A stretch of 64,000 nt of DNA from contig JACJZN010000007.1 of the NCBI GenBank assembly GCA_020635565.1, forward strand, positions 434,001 to 498,000, in the 5' to 3' direction. Both the position numbers and the translations under genes were made by a program. Positions 16,360-24,865 of the stretch are shown here, piece after piece. The notes under the pieces were generated by a model that searched no databases, had not been told where the DNA came from, and saw only the letters and a program-made list of their open reading frames with translations. This stretch comes from Flavobacteriales bacterium. Lineage in GTDB: Bacteria; Bacteroidota; Bacteroidia; Flavobacteriales_D; Parvicellaceae. Position 1 is the first letter of the stretch. The number at the start of each line of letters is the position of its first letter.

Positions 16360-16938
16360 ATGGGGCGACATTCAGACATACCAACCCTTTACGATTTCTG
16401 TAAACAGTTAAGCGTTTCAGACTTAAAAAAATGGAACTATTTAAACCCGAACCGAATAACACAGGGCGTAATACGTTTTACTTCACACAATTACGAAATA
16501 CTTGAAGTTTCAATAAAAGTAAGTACCAATATTGAAAATCCATTTATCGAATTGAAATATTCAATAAGTGGTACAGAATTTAATTACCGTATTTACTTTG
16601 AGTTTGTACCCTCAAATTTAGGTAAGGGCAATATTTGGTATTTCAGTTGCCCCCGTTTAAATACAAGGTGCAGGAAACTGTATTTGATTAACGGATATTT
16701 TCAGCACCGTACAGCATACGACAAAGGATATTACCAAACTCAAACTTTAGGAACAAAGGACAAGTATTTAATAAGGCAATTTGATAAACTGCAAAAGTCT
16801 AATAAAGCCAAAAGCCAACTGAATAGTAAATACTTTAAAAGATACTACAAAGGCAAACCAACAAAACGGTTTTTGAAACTACTAAAAGACATTGAAGCTG
16901 GGGGCGGTATTTCTGAAACCGAATTAATGATGAAATGA
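16360..16938 (+). CDS. Hypothetical element protein, 192 aa
   Basis: The last gene of the element and the only one in the usual cargo position. The protein begins MGRHSDIPTLYDFC and has a central segment WYFSCPRLNTRCRKLYLING resembling a degenerate zinc-ribbon core seen in many small mobile-element proteins (CPxCxRRxRxLYL). Only two cysteines remain in it. The C-terminal part is basic and helical (KSNKAKSQLNSKYFKRYYKGKPTKRFLKLLKDIE). It starts 19 bp after the preceding stop. The role is unknown; DNA or RNA binding is plausible from charge. Confidence 0.72.
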   Translation: MGRHSDIPTLYDFCKQLSVSDLKKWNYLNPNRITQGVIRFTSHNYEILEVSIKVSTNIENPFIELKYSISGTEFNYRIYFEFVPSNLGKGNIWYFSCPRLNTRCRKLYLINGYFQHRTAYDKGYYQTQTLGTKDKYLIRQFDKLQKSNKAKSQLNSKYFKRYYKGKPTKRFLKLLKDIEAGGGISETELMMK

Positions 16939-17009
16939 AAAGTAGAAATGTTAGGCGGAAAGTTTCTTACTTCCCGTTTTGGAAGTCCTCGAAACCAAAA
17001 CACTATTTT

Positions 17010-17029
17010 AGCCCCGAAAGGGGTTTTTT
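17010..17029 (+). terminator. Rho-independent terminator at the right end of the element
   Basis: AGCCCC-GAAA-GGGGTTTTTT, a stable GNRA-loop hairpin with a T run, 72 bp after the last element gene. Confidence 0.85.
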
Positions 17030-17097
17030 AATGCAGTAATGTACCCTATTTGTACCCCTAAAACATAATCAACTGATTATCAATACTCATTACTTTT

Positions 17098-17112
17098 TGT
17101 ATTGGAAAGTAA
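17098..17112 (+). repeat. attR-type direct repeat of the mnmE element
   Basis: TGTATTGGAAAGTAA, identical to 9643-9657. It ends 3 bp before the stop codon of the convergent host gene at 17116, so mnmE and that gene almost abutted before insertion. Confidence 0.88.
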
Positions 17113-17115
17113 ATT

Positions 17116-17625
17116 TCAAGGACAAGTATAGCAGATCGATATTTGATAATGAGTGATATTGATCTGCTCAACGTCTTTATTCAAGACTTCAAATGGCTCA
17201 TAATGGTCTAGTGACCGGTAATCTTCATAACCTATTTCTTCAAATCGTATTTCGTCCACAAAAAGGCTGTCGTTCTTAACTTCGGTTGTCTCCTTCATTC
17301 CCGGTAGATATATGCCAATACCTGCTTCATATTTGTTTTGAACAAAACCATAAGTCCCAGCGGGTAATTTCACTTCATAATTTCCATTAATGTCACTTTT
17401 AAAACTAGCCACTACAACTGACTTTTCATTCGGTCCATAATATTGAACGACATATAACATCGTATTTGGTAGCGCTTTAGGTTCCATCATAAAAGGAGGA
17501 AGTTCTACTCCACCCTGATGATAGGACACGATTTGAGTCTTCCCAGTTACAGTGAAAAGTTCTTGAGCTTTTAGATTTACAAGAGAAAGAAAAGCGATTA
17601 TAATTACTAGAATTTTCATGGACAT
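17116..17625 (-). CDS. Secreted carboxypeptidase-regulatory-like protein, copy 2
   Basis: The 169 aa start with a signal peptide (MSMKILVIIIAFLSLVNLKAQ). A small all-beta domain of the carboxypeptidase-regulatory/Cna-B type follows: TVTGKTQIVSY, then VVASFKSDINGNYEVKLPAGTYGFVQ. The protein ends in ICYTCP. It is a clear tandem paralogue of the next gene upstream, sharing motif order and the same last residues. The two coding regions overlap by 10 bp, so they are co-translated. It is probably periplasmic or cell-surface; the ligand is unknown. Confidence 0.8.
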   Translation of the reverse strand: MSMKILVIIIAFLSLVNLKAQELFTVTGKTQIVSYHQGGVELPPFMMEPKALPNTMLYVVQYYGPNEKSVVVASFKSDINGNYEVKLPAGTYGFVQNKYEAGIGIYLPGMKETTEVKNDSLFVDEIRFEEIGYEDYRSLDHYEPFEVLNKDVEQINITHYQISICYTCP

Positions 17626-18095
17626 GTATAACAGATGCTTACAGAATAATGGGTGATATTTATATTACTGATGTCGGTACTATCCACTTGAAAAGGTTGA
17701 AGTGTGTTTAGTTCCCAATAGTCTTGATATCCGAAGTCATCATTCAAGTCTAAGTTCTTTCCATAATTATCACCCTGTGGAAGAAAGGTCCCTCTATGAA
17801 TTTCTGATTTGTCCTGAACAAAACCATAATTTCCTGGTGGAAGTTTTACTTTATAGTTGCCGTTCTCGTCACTTGAAATCTGTGTTACGATTATTGATTT
17901 CTCTTTAATTCCCAAATATTGAACCACATAAAGATCTGTATTGCCCAGAGGAAGTGGATTTAGTTCAGACGGGTCTATTTCCATACCACCCTCTGAATAG
18001 GATAGTTGCTGGATTTTTCCAGATACAGTGAACATTACCTGGGCGTTCAAAGCAAAGCTGATTAAAATAAAAAGTAGTATGATTATTGATTTCAT
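17616..18095 (-). CDS. Secreted carboxypeptidase-regulatory-like protein, copy 1
   Basis: This is the 159-aa upstream member of the pair. Its signal peptide is MKSIIILLFILISFALNAQ. Then comes the beta-domain pattern TVSGKIQQLSYSEGGMEI, VTQISSDENGNYKVKLPPGNYGFVQ and the final ICYTCP. The conserved C-terminal CxxC motif in both copies could form a disulfide or anchor a modification. The 103-bp gap to the divergent gene at 18199 must contain promoters for both directions, but no clear -7 box is seen. Confidence 0.8.
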   Translation of the reverse strand: MKSIIILLFILISFALNAQVMFTVSGKIQQLSYSEGGMEIDPSELNPLPLGNTDLYVVQYLGIKEKSIIVTQISSDENGNYKVKLPPGNYGFVQDKSEIHRGTFLPQGDNYGKNLDLNDDFGYQDYWELNTLQPFQVDSTDISNINITHYSVSICYTCP

Positions 18096-18198
18096 GATTT
18101 CCGGTACATCCAGAAAATAGAAAGGTTCAAATAATATTCCTTAGCATACGAATAACCGAAACAACTAGAATACTTACTTCGCGTCTTTACAATAGAAC

Positions 18199-20418
18199 AT
18201 GAGGAAATTCTCTAGTATATTACTTTTACTACTTACGATCCCTGTAATCGCTCAGAATGTTTCTGGAGTAGTAAATGGATACTATCCTGTTTCATCCTTT
18301 AATGCTGCTCAATCTACGGTGTCTGTTTCCAATTCTTCAGGCATTTCAATTGGAGATACTGTGCTGATCATTCAAATGAAAGGCGCACAAATTGATGTGA
18401 GCAATAATGATGATTATGGAGATCTAATAGATCTTGGAGGTGCAGGGAACTTTGAATTAATAGAAGTATGCGATGTGCAAGGAAATGATATCGTTTTTAA
18501 AACACAACTAGAAAAGACATATTCAGCGACTGGTTTGCAGCTCATAACCTATACTACTTATCAGGATGTTGATGTAACAGGAAGTGTAACCTGTAATTCC
18601 TGGGATGGTAATTCTGGAGGAGTGGTTTTTGTAAGGGCAAATGGATCGGTAACATTGAGTTCAGATATTGATGTTTCAGAAAAGGGGTTTAGGGGAGGAA
18701 CACATTTCTATGCTTCAAATAGTTGTACTGTTTTTTCAAGTAATTCAGATTACGAATATGATCTGGCTTCTAATTTAGGAGCAATTAAAGGGGAAGGGGT
18801 TGCCGAATACACGAATATGAATTGTGGAAGAGGGGCACTTGCCAATGGCGGTGGAGGAGGAAATGATCACAACTCAGGAGGTGCCGGAGGCGGAAATGTC
18901 ACCGCAGGAGGAAATGGAGGAGATAATGATGATCCGGGTACATGGAGGTGTAAGGGATATTTTCCTGGTAAAGGAGGAAAAGCATTGGATTATTCTTCCG
19001 GACGTGTTTTTCTTGGCGGAGGTGGAGGAGGAGGACATAGTAACAGTTCTCCCTCTCCATATAATGCAGGAAATGGAGGTGGTATTGTTATCATAATGGC
19101 GGATAATATCATTGGAAATGGAGGGGCGATCAAGGCGAATGGTGGTAACGGAGGTGACGGCATTGGTGATGGTGGAGCAGGAGGTGGGGCAGGAGGTTCG
19201 GTATTACTACTAAATAATTCCTTTTCGGGAGCTTTGAATATTGAGGCATATGGTGGTGATGGAGGTAATGGTGATGGAGCGATGAGCGTGACCAACACAA
19301 ACACTGACCGTTGTTTTGGTCCTGCCGGTGGAGGAAGTGGTGGATTTGTTTGGGTTAATCAGGGAAGTTTGCCAGGAAACCTGACTTTTGATCTTACAGG
19401 CGGGATGAATGGAGTAGTATCTGGAACGACTCATACTCCATGTCTTGGATTGGCTCAAGGCGCTGAACCTGGTCAAGATGGGCTAATTGCCTTCAATAAT
19501 CAGTTGTTAATGGGGCGGAAAATCAATTCCTATTGTCAGTATAATCCCATTCTGGATATTGGAAATGATACCACTTTGTGTGAAGGACAGACGACTACGT
19601 ATTCATCCAACCTTAGCGGTAGCTATACTTGGAACACGGGAGAGTCAAGTGCCTCTATCTCTGTTTCAGAAGCGGGCACCTATCTACTTACAGTAGATGA
19701 TGGAACTTATATCTATTGCGACAGCGTAATTGTTACCAATGATGCGCCTCCAACTTTCGACCTAGGGACGGACATTTATTTGTGCGAGTTGATACCTGTC
19801 ACAATCTCTGCACCGGGAGGATACCCAAATTACCTATGGTCTACCGGAGAAACTTCAGAAGAGATTACAGTGAGTAATGAAGGCGAGATTTGGCTGGAAA
19901 TTGGTGGAACATACTGTTCGGTTAGTGATACGATAAATATTTACAACGAATCTTTTACCAATCCCATAAAAGAAGATGTGTTGGAGATATGCTCTCCTGA
20001 AGGAGTAGAGTTGAATGCAGGATATACAGGCGGCAATTACTTATGGTCTAATGGTGAGCAAACGCAAATAATTAATATTAATGAACCCATAATCATTGAT
20101 GTACAGATCACTTCCAAAAATGGTTGCCATTTTGAGGATGAAGTGGAGATTATTCCGTGCACAGATTTGGGTATTCCAAATACAATCACTCCAAATTCGG
20201 ACGGGGTGAATGACACTTGGATTATCAGTCAGATTTATGCATTTCCTCAAAATAGTGTTGAGATTTATGATAGAAGTGGAAGACTAGTCTATTCCAAATC
20301 GGGATATGAAAATGATTGGGACGGTTCAGGATTACCAGCAACAGTATATTATTACTCAGTTGTATTAGATCCCGAATTTGATGCCTTGAAAGGAACGATT
20401 ACCATTATCAGAGAATGA
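18199..20418 (+). CDS. T9SS type B sorting domain protein (glycine-rich surface protein)
   Basis: A 739-aa secreted protein. A signal peptide (MRKFSSILLLLLTIPVIAQ) is followed by a beta-rich domain to about 200. A long Gly-rich, Asn-rich region (about 210-440, with runs such as GGGGGGG) comes next, and then Cys-containing modules with repeated YxWxTGE motifs (SYTWNTGESS, YLWSTGETS, YLWSNGEQT). The C-terminus is the gliding-motility/type B sorting domain (IPNTITPNSDGVNDTW ... IYDRSGRLVY ... WDGSG ... YYYSVVLD). It should leave the cell by the type IX system. The downstream PorP/SprF gene overlaps by 4 bp, the usual pairing for this cargo type. Confidence 0.9.
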   Translation: MRKFSSILLLLLTIPVIAQNVSGVVNGYYPVSSFNAAQSTVSVSNSSGISIGDTVLIIQMKGAQIDVSNNDDYGDLIDLGGAGNFELIEVCDVQGNDIVFKTQLEKTYSATGLQLITYTTYQDVDVTGSVTCNSWDGNSGGVVFVRANGSVTLSSDIDVSEKGFRGGTHFYASNSCTVFSSNSDYEYDLASNLGAIKGEGVAEYTNMNCGRGALANGGGGGNDHNSGGAGGGNVTAGGNGGDNDDPGTWRCKGYFPGKGGKALDYSSGRVFLGGGGGGGHSNSSPSPYNAGNGGGIVIIMADNIIGNGGAIKANGGNGGDGIGDGGAGGGAGGSVLLLNNSFSGALNIEAYGGDGGNGDGAMSVTNTNTDRCFGPAGGGSGGFVWVNQGSLPGNLTFDLTGGMNGVVSGTTHTPCLGLAQGAEPGQDGLIAFNNQLLMGRKINSYCQYNPILDIGNDTTLCEGQTTTYSSNLSGSYTWNTGESSASISVSEAGTYLLTVDDGTYIYCDSVIVTNDAPPTFDLGTDIYLCELIPVTISAPGGYPNYLWSTGETSEEITVSNEGEIWLEIGGTYCSVSDTINIYNESFTNPIKEDVLEICSPEGVELNAGYTGGNYLWSNGEQTQIININEPIIIDVQITSKNGCHFEDEVEIIPCTDLGIPNTITPNSDGVNDTWIISQIYAFPQNSVEIYDRSGRLVYSKSGYENDWDGSGLPATVYYYSVVLDPEFDALKGTITIIRE

Positions 20419-21416
20419 GAGTATTTTTATTGATCATAGCAATTTTATTTGTAGGAAATAAATGGATGTTTTCTCAACAGATTCCAGTATTTTCAATGAT
20501 GAATACAGACGAATTTATCTATAATCCTGCATACGCTGGAGCAAATCCCTATTTGACGGCACATGCTAAGCAAAGATTACAGTATTTGGGAGTTGATTAT
20601 GCTCCGAATACTCAGATGATATCTGTTGAATCCAGTATTAGTGGTCGTAATTTTGGAATTGGGGGATATTTTATTAATGAAACAAATGGTGTGCTTGGTA
20701 AAATGCAGGGAATGGCAACCTATGCATATCATATTCCATTGGCAGATGAAACGAGTTTATCATTTGGAGTATCTGTTGGTATTCATCAATTGAGAACGAT
20801 TGCTGGCAGGATGATCCTGCACAATATGGACGATAACTTACTAAATACTCAAACCAACCAACGTAAGTCTTTCTTCAATTCCAATGCTGGAATGTTGTTA
20901 CACGGAGAAATGTATTATGTAGGTTACTCGTTGTTGAACACATTTAACACGGATTATTCCATTTATTCCGGAAGTCAACTAGATCAACAGTTTCATCATC
21001 ATATGCATTATGGCTTAAAATTTTATAGCGGTACTGATGGATTGATTACACTCTCTGGTCGACATGTGTTGACGAAAGGACTCCCCGCCTGGCATCAGTT
21101 CGGTGTTTTGTATGACTATAACGAACGGTTTTTTGGTGGTTTGCAATTTCGTTGGGGAGATGCTATTATTGGAATGGTAGGGGCTAAGATCTGGGATGAG
21201 TTAAGATTCTATTATGCATATGATTTTGGAGTAGGTGGGTATCGTTCGGCAAACTCAGGAAGTCATGAATTATCACTGATCTATCAGTTTCATTATGATC
21301 CGATCTATTCAAAGGATAAAAAACGATACAGTAACAAGGTTCATAGGGGTTGGAAGATTTCCTTTAAAAAGAAACCAAAACTAGTCATGCCTGAAGAACT
21401 GCCAGATAGCCCATAA
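20415..21416 (+). CDS. PorP/SprF family type IX secretion membrane protein
   Basis: The 333 aa have a signal peptide (MRVFLLIIAILFVGNKWMFSQQ) and the family opening QIPVFSMMNTDEFIYNPAYAGANPYLTAHAKQRLQYLG. An outer-membrane beta-strand pattern follows (many alternate aromatic/Gly stretches such as FGGLQFRWGDAIIGMVGAK and FYYAYDFGVGGYRSANSGSHELSLIYQF). SprF-type proteins assist secretion or anchoring of the co-encoded type B sorting-domain protein. The ATGA overlap with the upstream cargo gene supports a two-gene unit. Confidence 0.93.
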   Translation: MRVFLLIIAILFVGNKWMFSQQIPVFSMMNTDEFIYNPAYAGANPYLTAHAKQRLQYLGVDYAPNTQMISVESSISGRNFGIGGYFINETNGVLGKMQGMATYAYHIPLADETSLSFGVSVGIHQLRTIAGRMILHNMDDNLLNTQTNQRKSFFNSNAGMLLHGEMYYVGYSLLNTFNTDYSIYSGSQLDQQFHHHMHYGLKFYSGTDGLITLSGRHVLTKGLPAWHQFGVLYDYNERFFGGLQFRWGDAIIGMVGAKIWDELRFYYAYDFGVGGYRSANSGSHELSLIYQFHYDPIYSKDKKRYSNKVHRGWKISFKKKPKLVMPEELPDSP

Positions 21417-21451
21417 TTGCTGTTTCGATGTTAAATATCTATATTTATAAA

Positions 21452-22168
21452 ATGAAAAATAACGCAGTAGAAATTCAAAATAATTATTACACCAGCACTG
21501 CAAATACTTATGATAGGAACCACGTTAATTCATTGATGGACAGGGGTCACAATTTTAATTTGTATTTTTTATCCTCAATGATTGATTTATTTCAGATTAA
21601 GTCTATCCTAGATGTTGGTTCAGGAACGGGAAGAACTATTGAGTTCATAAGAAATAAGCATCCAGAGGTAAAAGTTGTAGGAATTGAACCGGTTCAAGGA
21701 CTTAGACAACAAGCTTATGAAAAGGGAATTCCCATGGATGTAATAATCGCTGGTGATGGCAACAAAATTGAATTTGAAGATGGTGCATTTGATTTAGTTT
21801 GTGAATTTGGCATGCTGCATCATGTTTCAAATCCAGAAAGAGTTGTTTCAGAAATGATTCGAGTTTCTTCAAAAGCAATTTTTATTTCGGATTCAAATAA
21901 TTTTGGACAGGGTGGGTTTATTGGTCGATCAACTAAGCAAGTAATAAACTTTTTCGGTTTATGGAAATTGTTTAATTATGTGAAAACAAAAGGGAAAGGT
22001 TATCAAATATCAGAAGGAGATGGTTTGTTTTATTCTTATTCAGTATTTAATAACGTGAATATGATTAAAGAAAAATGTAAATCAATCTACTATTTAAGTT
22101 CAAAGAATAGTGGAACAAATTTGTATCGTTCATCATCAGATATTGGATTGTTTGCTTTAAAGAAATAA
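21452..22168 (+). CDS. Class I SAM-dependent methyltransferase
   Basis: A 238-aa (246 aa if the earlier ATG at 21428 is used) Rossmann-fold methyltransferase. Motif I is ILDVGSGTGRTIEFI, followed by VVGIEPVQGLRQQA, the acidic loop IAGDGNKIEFEDGAFDLVCEFGMLHHV (the motif IV region), and SEMIRVSSKAIFISDSNN. The HHV step resembles Methyltransf_11. The substrate cannot be deduced. It lies between T9SS genes and another methyltransferase without overlap. MKNNAVEIQNNYY is the more natural start, since the ATG is preceded by TATATTTATAAA. Confidence 0.85.
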   Translation: MKNNAVEIQNNYYTSTANTYDRNHVNSLMDRGHNFNLYFLSSMIDLFQIKSILDVGSGTGRTIEFIRNKHPEVKVVGIEPVQGLRQQAYEKGIPMDVIIAGDGNKIEFEDGAFDLVCEFGMLHHVSNPERVVSEMIRVSSKAIFISDSNNFGQGGFIGRSTKQVINFFGLWKLFNYVKTKGKGYQISEGDGLFYSYSVFNNVNMIKEKCKSIYYLSSKNSGTNLYRSSSDIGLFALKK

Positions 22169-22264
22169 TGGAAACTTACTTTCTACTAGTAACAATTTCT
22201 TCATCTTCTCATGTATTTCGTTTAACTAATATTTCGGTTTAGTAGCTGATCTTTGCCAAATAGT

Positions 22265-22840
22265 ATGAAAGAAATGAGCAATCAGGAAAAGGTACAATCA
22301 GAAAAGGTATTATTCTTTAAGAACTTTATTAAGAATCCAACAAGGAATGCATCTGTCATCCCGAGTTCGAAAGCCGCTACTAAAGCTATTTTGAAAGGAA
22401 TTGATTTTGATAAAGTAGATGTGATCGTGGAGCTAGGTCCGGGCAGCGGAGTGTTTACAAAAGAGATCATTGCGCAGGCAAATCCGTCTACAAAGATTGT
22501 AGTCATCGAACTCGAAGAATCATATTTGAGTGTCCTTGAAAGAAAATTTGGAGATAGAATTCTACTTGAGAATACCAGTGCTCATTTGTTAAGGGATGTG
22601 CTGGATAAACATGGATTGGAAAAAGTGGATCTGATCGTTTCAGGATTGCCATTTTTGAAAGGTGAGATCAAGGAGAAAGTTGACCGAACGATTATGGATT
22701 TTACTGAAGAAGGAACGATCTACAGGTTTTTTACATATATGCCACCAATCATGAAGCGAGTGTATAAATCGATGCCTATAGAGAAGAAGAATATGGAACC
22801 ATGGAACATGCCTCCATTCTGGGTTTATGGGATCAATTGA
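22265..22840 (+). CDS. Phospholipid N-methyltransferase / RrmA-like class I methyltransferase
   Basis: A 191-aa protein of the PmtA/KsgA-like group. It has FFKNFIKNPTRNASVIPSSKAATKAIL at the N-terminus and motif I VDVIVELGPGSGVFTKEI. IVVIELEESYLSVLERKFGDRI and the late VDLIVSGLPFL follow, taking the place of NPPY. The opening FFKNF.KNP..NASVIPSS is typical of proteins annotated as phospholipid N-methyltransferase (LigA-like), but the exact substrate is uncertain. The frame can also open at a TTG at 22253; the ATG at 22265 (MKEMSNQEK) is preferred. Confidence 0.78.
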   Translation: MKEMSNQEKVQSEKVLFFKNFIKNPTRNASVIPSSKAATKAILKGIDFDKVDVIVELGPGSGVFTKEIIAQANPSTKIVVIELEESYLSVLERKFGDRILLENTSAHLLRDVLDKHGLEKVDLIVSGLPFLKGEIKEKVDRTIMDFTEEGTIYRFFTYMPPIMKRVYKSMPIEKKNMEPWNMPPFWVYGIN

Positions 22841-22896
22841 TCCATTTATTAATAAAGTTTTTTCTTTGATTCAGGAAATGGTCATCTTTGCAGAAC

Positions 22897-24864
22897 ATGA
22901 GTTCGAGACTGTTTCTATATTTTGTTTTAGCCTTCACCTTATTCGGATGTTCAGAATCGCCTGAAGTATTAGATTATACAGATTCAGTTAGCCAAGAGGA
23001 TAGTACATATGTTTATTCATTGATAGATTCAGCGAATAAGTACAGAATTAATGGGAGTCTATTAGAGGCAAAAGGCTTGGTTTTAAAGGCGAAGGAATTT
23101 TCAGAGAATTTGAATTGGGGCAGGGGTTTGTCGGAGTCTTACACAAACTTAGGATATATAAATCTATATGAAAGTGATTTCGAAGCTGCGATGCAGAATT
23201 CAGTGGAGGGATTACGTATTGCGGAGAAATGTCATGATATAGCAAATCAGGGATTTGCTAATATGTTAATTGGATTTATTTACTTCAATCTTGGCGATAC
23301 AAGTCAGGTGTTGCCATACTACAAGAGATCTCTTAATTTGAGATTGGAGAATGGTGATGATTACAGCACAGGATTTAGTTATTCTTATTTAGGAAATTTC
23401 TATCTATCAACTAACAGATATGATTCCGCATTGTATTACCATCAACAAGCATTGGAATATCGCCTAAAAACTTCGGATACTAGAAGTATTGCAGATTCAT
23501 ATTTGCTTATAGGATCAACTTATTTAAAACAGAAGAAATTTGATTCTGCTTTAGATTATTTCCAACAGGCTCTTTTAAAATATGCTGAACTTAAGGACAA
23601 AAAACGATTGGCGGAAACTTATCGAAATTTTGCCGAAGTATATCTGGTCCAGAAAAACTTAAAAGATGCCGAGAATTTTCTGCTACAGGCTAATCAATTG
23701 GCGGAAGAAACAGGTTCATTAGACAATATTGTACTGATAACTGATCAACTTTCAGGAATCAATTATTTAGAGGGAAACTATGAATTAGCCTACGAATACT
23801 TGAGAGAACATGTAGATCTGGCAAAGAAGGCATCTGGCGAGTCAAAATATCGTGACATCGTAAAGAATATTCTAGAATACAAGAATGAAAAGGAGAAAAA
23901 GATAAAGGAACTTGAATTTGAGAAGGAAAAAGAACAACAGAAGATGATTGTATGGTCAGTTTCTGGTTTACTCTTATTGGTTATTGGGTTTTTAATATTT
24001 GTATTCAATCGATTGAAAATTGCAAGAAAACAAAGGGAGATCATCGCTTTTCGCAAGCATCAGATTGATAAGGCCTATAGTGAATTGGGGGTTAAAAATA
24101 AGGAGATACTGGATTCGATTAATTATGCTAAAAGAATTCAGTCGGCCATTCTTCCAAGTGATGAACTCATACAATCTAGTTTTAGGGATGTATTTGTACT
24201 TTATCTTCCCAAGGATATAGTAGCAGGTGATTTCTATTGGTTGGAACATAAAGAAGATATGGTCTACTTTGCTGTGGCTGATTGCACAGGACATGGGGTT
24301 CCTGGAGCAATGGTGAGTGTGGTGTGTAATAATAGTTTGAATCGAAGTGTTCATGAATATGGATTAACCAAACCATGTGAGATTTTGGGTAAGACTCGAG
24401 AATTAGTGGTCAATGAATTTTCAAAATCTCGAGAGCGAGCAATGATGGACGGCATGGACATAGCCTTGTGTTCATTACAAGATCTTAAGAATGGATCATG
24501 GAAGCTAACATTTGCTGGTGCTAATAATCCACTTTGGGTAATCAGGAAAGATGCAGATTCTGTGGAGGAATACAAGGGAAATAAGCAACCTATAGGTAAA
24601 ATGGAACGATCAACTCCCTTTTCGGAGCAAACGTTGATATTGAGTGAAGGAGATACAATTTATCTGTTTTCTGATGGATTTGCCGATCAGTTCGGTGGTG
24701 AAAATGGGAAGAAACTGAAGTCCAGTATGTTCAAGAGATTACTTTTATCAATTCAGGGTAAAGGAATGATAGGTCAACAAAAGGCAATAGAGGATTATTT
24801 ACGCAATTGGCAAGGAGATTTGGAACAGGTAGATGATGTCTGTGTTTTGGGTGTCAAATTCTGA
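22897..24864 (+). CDS. Lipoprotein TPR sensor with SpoIIE-type phosphatase domain
   Basis: 655 aa. The N-terminus is a lipoprotein signal (LFLYFVLAFTLFGC, Cys near residue 18), then about six TPR units (residues about 60-330, with patterns such as YTNLGYINLYESDFEAAMQNSVEGL). A transmembrane helix (MIVWSVSGLLLLVIGFLIFVF) and a cytoplasmic coiled coil follow. The SpoIIE/PP2C phosphatase domain starts near residue 410 (LPKDIVAGDFYWLE, VADCTGHGVPGAMVSVV, MMDGMDIAL, LFSDGFADQFGG). It would couple extracytoplasmic TPR sensing to a phosphatase. The ATG at 22897 is chosen over a TTG nine bases earlier. A one-mismatch -7 box (CATCTTTG) ends 6 nt before this ATG. Confidence 0.9.
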   Translation: MSSRLFLYFVLAFTLFGCSESPEVLDYTDSVSQEDSTYVYSLIDSANKYRINGSLLEAKGLVLKAKEFSENLNWGRGLSESYTNLGYINLYESDFEAAMQNSVEGLRIAEKCHDIANQGFANMLIGFIYFNLGDTSQVLPYYKRSLNLRLENGDDYSTGFSYSYLGNFYLSTNRYDSALYYHQQALEYRLKTSDTRSIADSYLLIGSTYLKQKKFDSALDYFQQALLKYAELKDKKRLAETYRNFAEVYLVQKNLKDAENFLLQANQLAEETGSLDNIVLITDQLSGINYLEGNYELAYEYLREHVDLAKKASGESKYRDIVKNILEYKNEKEKKIKELEFEKEKEQQKMIVWSVSGLLLLVIGFLIFVFNRLKIARKQREIIAFRKHQIDKAYSELGVKNKEILDSINYAKRIQSAILPSDELIQSSFRDVFVLYLPKDIVAGDFYWLEHKEDMVYFAVADCTGHGVPGAMVSVVCNNSLNRSVHEYGLTKPCEILGKTRELVVNEFSKSRERAMMDGMDIALCSLQDLKNGSWKLTFAGANNPLWVIRKDADSVEEYKGNKQPIGKMERSTPFSEQTLILSEGDTIYLFSDGFADQFGGENGKKLKSSMFKRLLLSIQGKGMIGQQKAIEDYLRNWQGDLEQVDDVCVLGVKF

Positions 24865-24865
24865 T

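Larger units (their letters stand above)
9643..17112 (+). mobile_element. Integrative element in the 3' end of mnmE (satellite-like, 7.46 kb)
   Basis: The element is bounded by exact direct repeats TGTATTGGAAAGTAA at 9643-9657 and 17098-17112. The left copy encodes the last mnmE residues and stop. It encodes, all on the plus strand, a zinc-ribbon/HTH protein, a tyrosine integrase, an unknown 302-aa protein, an excisionase-like HTH protein, a small HTH protein, a P4/D5-type SF3 helicase, a zinc-finger/Toprim-like protein and a 192-aa unknown. There are terminators just inside both ends. No capsid, packaging, relaxase or conjugation gene is present. Codon style differs from the flanking genes (frequent AACC, CCGAA and GTACC runs), which supports transfer. 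Confidence 0.88.

Noticed and set aside
9643..17112. Complete prophage
   Set aside because: There are no terminase, portal, capsid, tail or lysis genes in the 7.46 kb between the repeats.
18990..19304. Proline-rich minus-strand open frame
   Set aside because: It is the antisense of the Gly-rich stretch of the T9SS cargo protein; GGN codons read backwards give prolines.
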